Shown in pieces: positions 7,325-7,592 of a stretch of DNA of 7,592 bases; positions within the stretch are counted from its first letter, which is position 1, and each line of letters opens with the position of its first letter. The notes beneath the pieces are model-generated. The model saw only the letters and a program-made list of their open reading frames with translations. It did not search any database and was not told the origin of the DNA. The stretch covers positions 1 to 7,592 of the forward strand of contig JABHGH010000046.1 in the NCBI GenBank assembly GCA_018672145.1, given 5' to 3'. The position numbers and the translations under genes were made by a program. The stretch is from Flavobacteriaceae bacterium (lineage in GTDB: Bacteria; Bacteroidota; Bacteroidia; Flavobacteriales; Flavobacteriaceae).

Positions 7325-7391
7325 ATCTTATCACAATAAGGCTATATGCCGAAGACAAACGTCTTATAACCCTGCTTCGGTGGGGTTTTTT
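7325..7391 (+). ncRNA. tracrRNA (compact, type II-C-like)
   Basis: This RNA pairs with the repeat part of a crRNA to load Cas9. In order: anti-repeat 7325-7337 (ATC, UU, AUCACAAU), then AAGGC as in the Neisseria ACAAUAAGGC tracrRNA core, stem 1 GGC-UAUAU-GCC (7340-7350), stem 2 AAGAC-AAAC-GUCUU (7352-7365), and a terminator hairpin with a cUUCGg tetraloop (7368-7387) running into six U. The anti-repeat pairs with both 15-nt elements at 3737-3751 and 3806-3820. It is divergent from cas9 with its start about 20 bp from the cas9 ATG. At roughly 67 nt it is short, and the pairing region is only about 13 nt. The intact folding and terminator argue that the system is in use. Exact ends are predicted. 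Confidence 0.82.
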
Positions 7392-7395
7392 ATTT
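7368..7395 (+). terminator. Intrinsic terminator of tracrRNA
   Basis: AACCCTGC pairs with GTGGGGTT around a TTCG loop, closed by C-G (a cUUCGg tetraloop, unusually stable); two of the eight pairs are G-U. The T-run begins inside the 3' arm (7386-7391) and is followed by A and three T. As in other tracrRNAs the hairpin probably doubles as a Cas9-binding stem. On the cas9 strand the same hairpin would be followed by no U-run, so it should act in one direction only. Confidence 0.85.
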
Positions 7396-7433
7396 AAGTA
7401 GTAAATAACTTCTTCATACTGTCTTTATTATAA

Positions 7434-7470
7434 AATAGTCGGCGCTTACATTACGTTAACGCCTACTATT
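7434..7470. repeat. Imperfect inverted repeat (10 of 11 bp)
   Basis: AATAGTCGGCG (7434-7444) and CGCCTACTATT (7460-7470) are complementary at 10 of 11 positions around a 15-nt loop that contains the palindrome CGTTAACG. A further CTTCATA/TATGAAG pair (7412-7418 with 7470-7476) lies outside it, sharing one base with the inner arm. No T-run follows on either strand, so it is not an intrinsic terminator. It could be an operator, a structured leader of a downstream gene, or a scar of the insertion. Function unknown. Confidence 0.5.
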
Positions 7471-7477
7471 ATGAAGT

Positions 7478-7493
7478 GAAACTCGAAAGTTTC
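7478..7493. repeat. Small perfect hairpin
   Basis: GAAACT and AGTTTC form a perfect 6-bp stem around a CGAA loop, just after the larger inverted repeat. It is too short and has no U-run, so it is noted only as part of a structured intergenic stretch. A chance occurrence is possible in sequence this AT-rich. Confidence 0.3.
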
Positions 7494-7585
7494 TTTGGCA
7501 TTAAAAACCAAATTGAATTTAGGGCAAAAAAGAAATACAGAATTCAAAAAACTTAAGACTTAACGTCAACACTAAAAAACTAAAA

Positions 7586-7592
7586 ATGAAAA
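7586..7592 (+). CDS. Possible start of a further gene, cut by the window edge
   Basis: An ATG followed by AAA is preceded by an ACTAAAAAACTAAAA tract, the kind of A-rich leader seen before many Flavobacteriia genes. Only two codons are visible, so nothing can be said of the product. If real, this gene is the nearest divergent neighbour of cas9 and a candidate target of the system. Confidence 0.25.

Larger units (their letters stand above)
7396..7592. other. Non-coding stretch upstream of cas9/tracrRNA
   Basis: There are 197 bases without a complete gene. The stretch holds two inverted repeats, listed separately, and ends in an A-rich sequence with a possible start codon. The cas9 promoter may lie here or closer in; no convincing TTTG plus TAnnTTTG pair was found on the minus strand. 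Cas1, Cas2 and repeat arrays are absent. The stretch is AT-rich like the cas9 gene. Confidence 0.6.

Noticed and set aside
7391..7408. A target for the copy B guide next to the tracrRNA terminator
   Set aside because: Only about eight bases (TTTAAGTA) match, and the guide's 3' end, where seed pairing is needed, does not. This is expected by chance in AT-rich DNA.

Overview
The window looks like chromosome from a Bacteroidota bacterium, probably of the class Flavobacteriia. The evidence is A-rich translation starts instead of Shine-Dalgarno sites, an exact Bacteroidota -7 promoter element (TAnnTTTG form) in front of an RNA gene, the gene order ruvC-hemW, a small lipoprotein with a TonB-C-like domain, and a Cas9 of the Bacteroidota II-C-like kind. 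I cannot name a genus.

Layout. Positions 1-1007 (+) hold the 3' part of an M20 dinuclear zinc dipeptidase, which overlaps the convergent hemW by 29 bp. Positions 3169-979 (-) are a tight operon-like run: a lipoprotein of unknown role, ruvC (Holliday junction resolvase) and hemW (radical SAM heme chaperone). Diverging from it at 3217-3711 (+) is a DUF456 membrane protein. All of this is ordinary housekeeping sequence. Positions 3874-7305 (-) encode a full-length Cas9 (1143 aa). Upstream of it, on the opposite strand, a compact tracrRNA gene lies at about 7325-7391. The last 200 bases have no complete gene and contain two inverted repeats and a possible start of a further gene at 7586.

Main point. 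The Cas9 reading frame is intact, and its bridge helix, recognition lobe and C-terminal region are recognisable. The nuclease centres are not: RuvC-I Asp is Thr8, RuvC-II Glu is Tyr569, HNH Asp is Val647 and HNH Asn is Lys671, while His648, His787 and Asp790 remain. This reads as a natural nuclease-dead Cas9. No cas1, cas2 or ordinary CRISPR array is in the window. The 162-bp gap after cas9 instead contains two identical 15-nt elements in cas9 orientation, and these can pair with the tracrRNA anti-repeat over exactly the segment expected after the predicted tracrRNA start. They sit inside nested inverted repeats that end in a U-run.

Working model (inference). A dead Cas9, its tracrRNA and one or two built-in crRNA-like RNAs form a stand-alone RNA-guided DNA-binding module, probably a repressor or other regulator and not adaptive immunity. 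The target was not found in this window.
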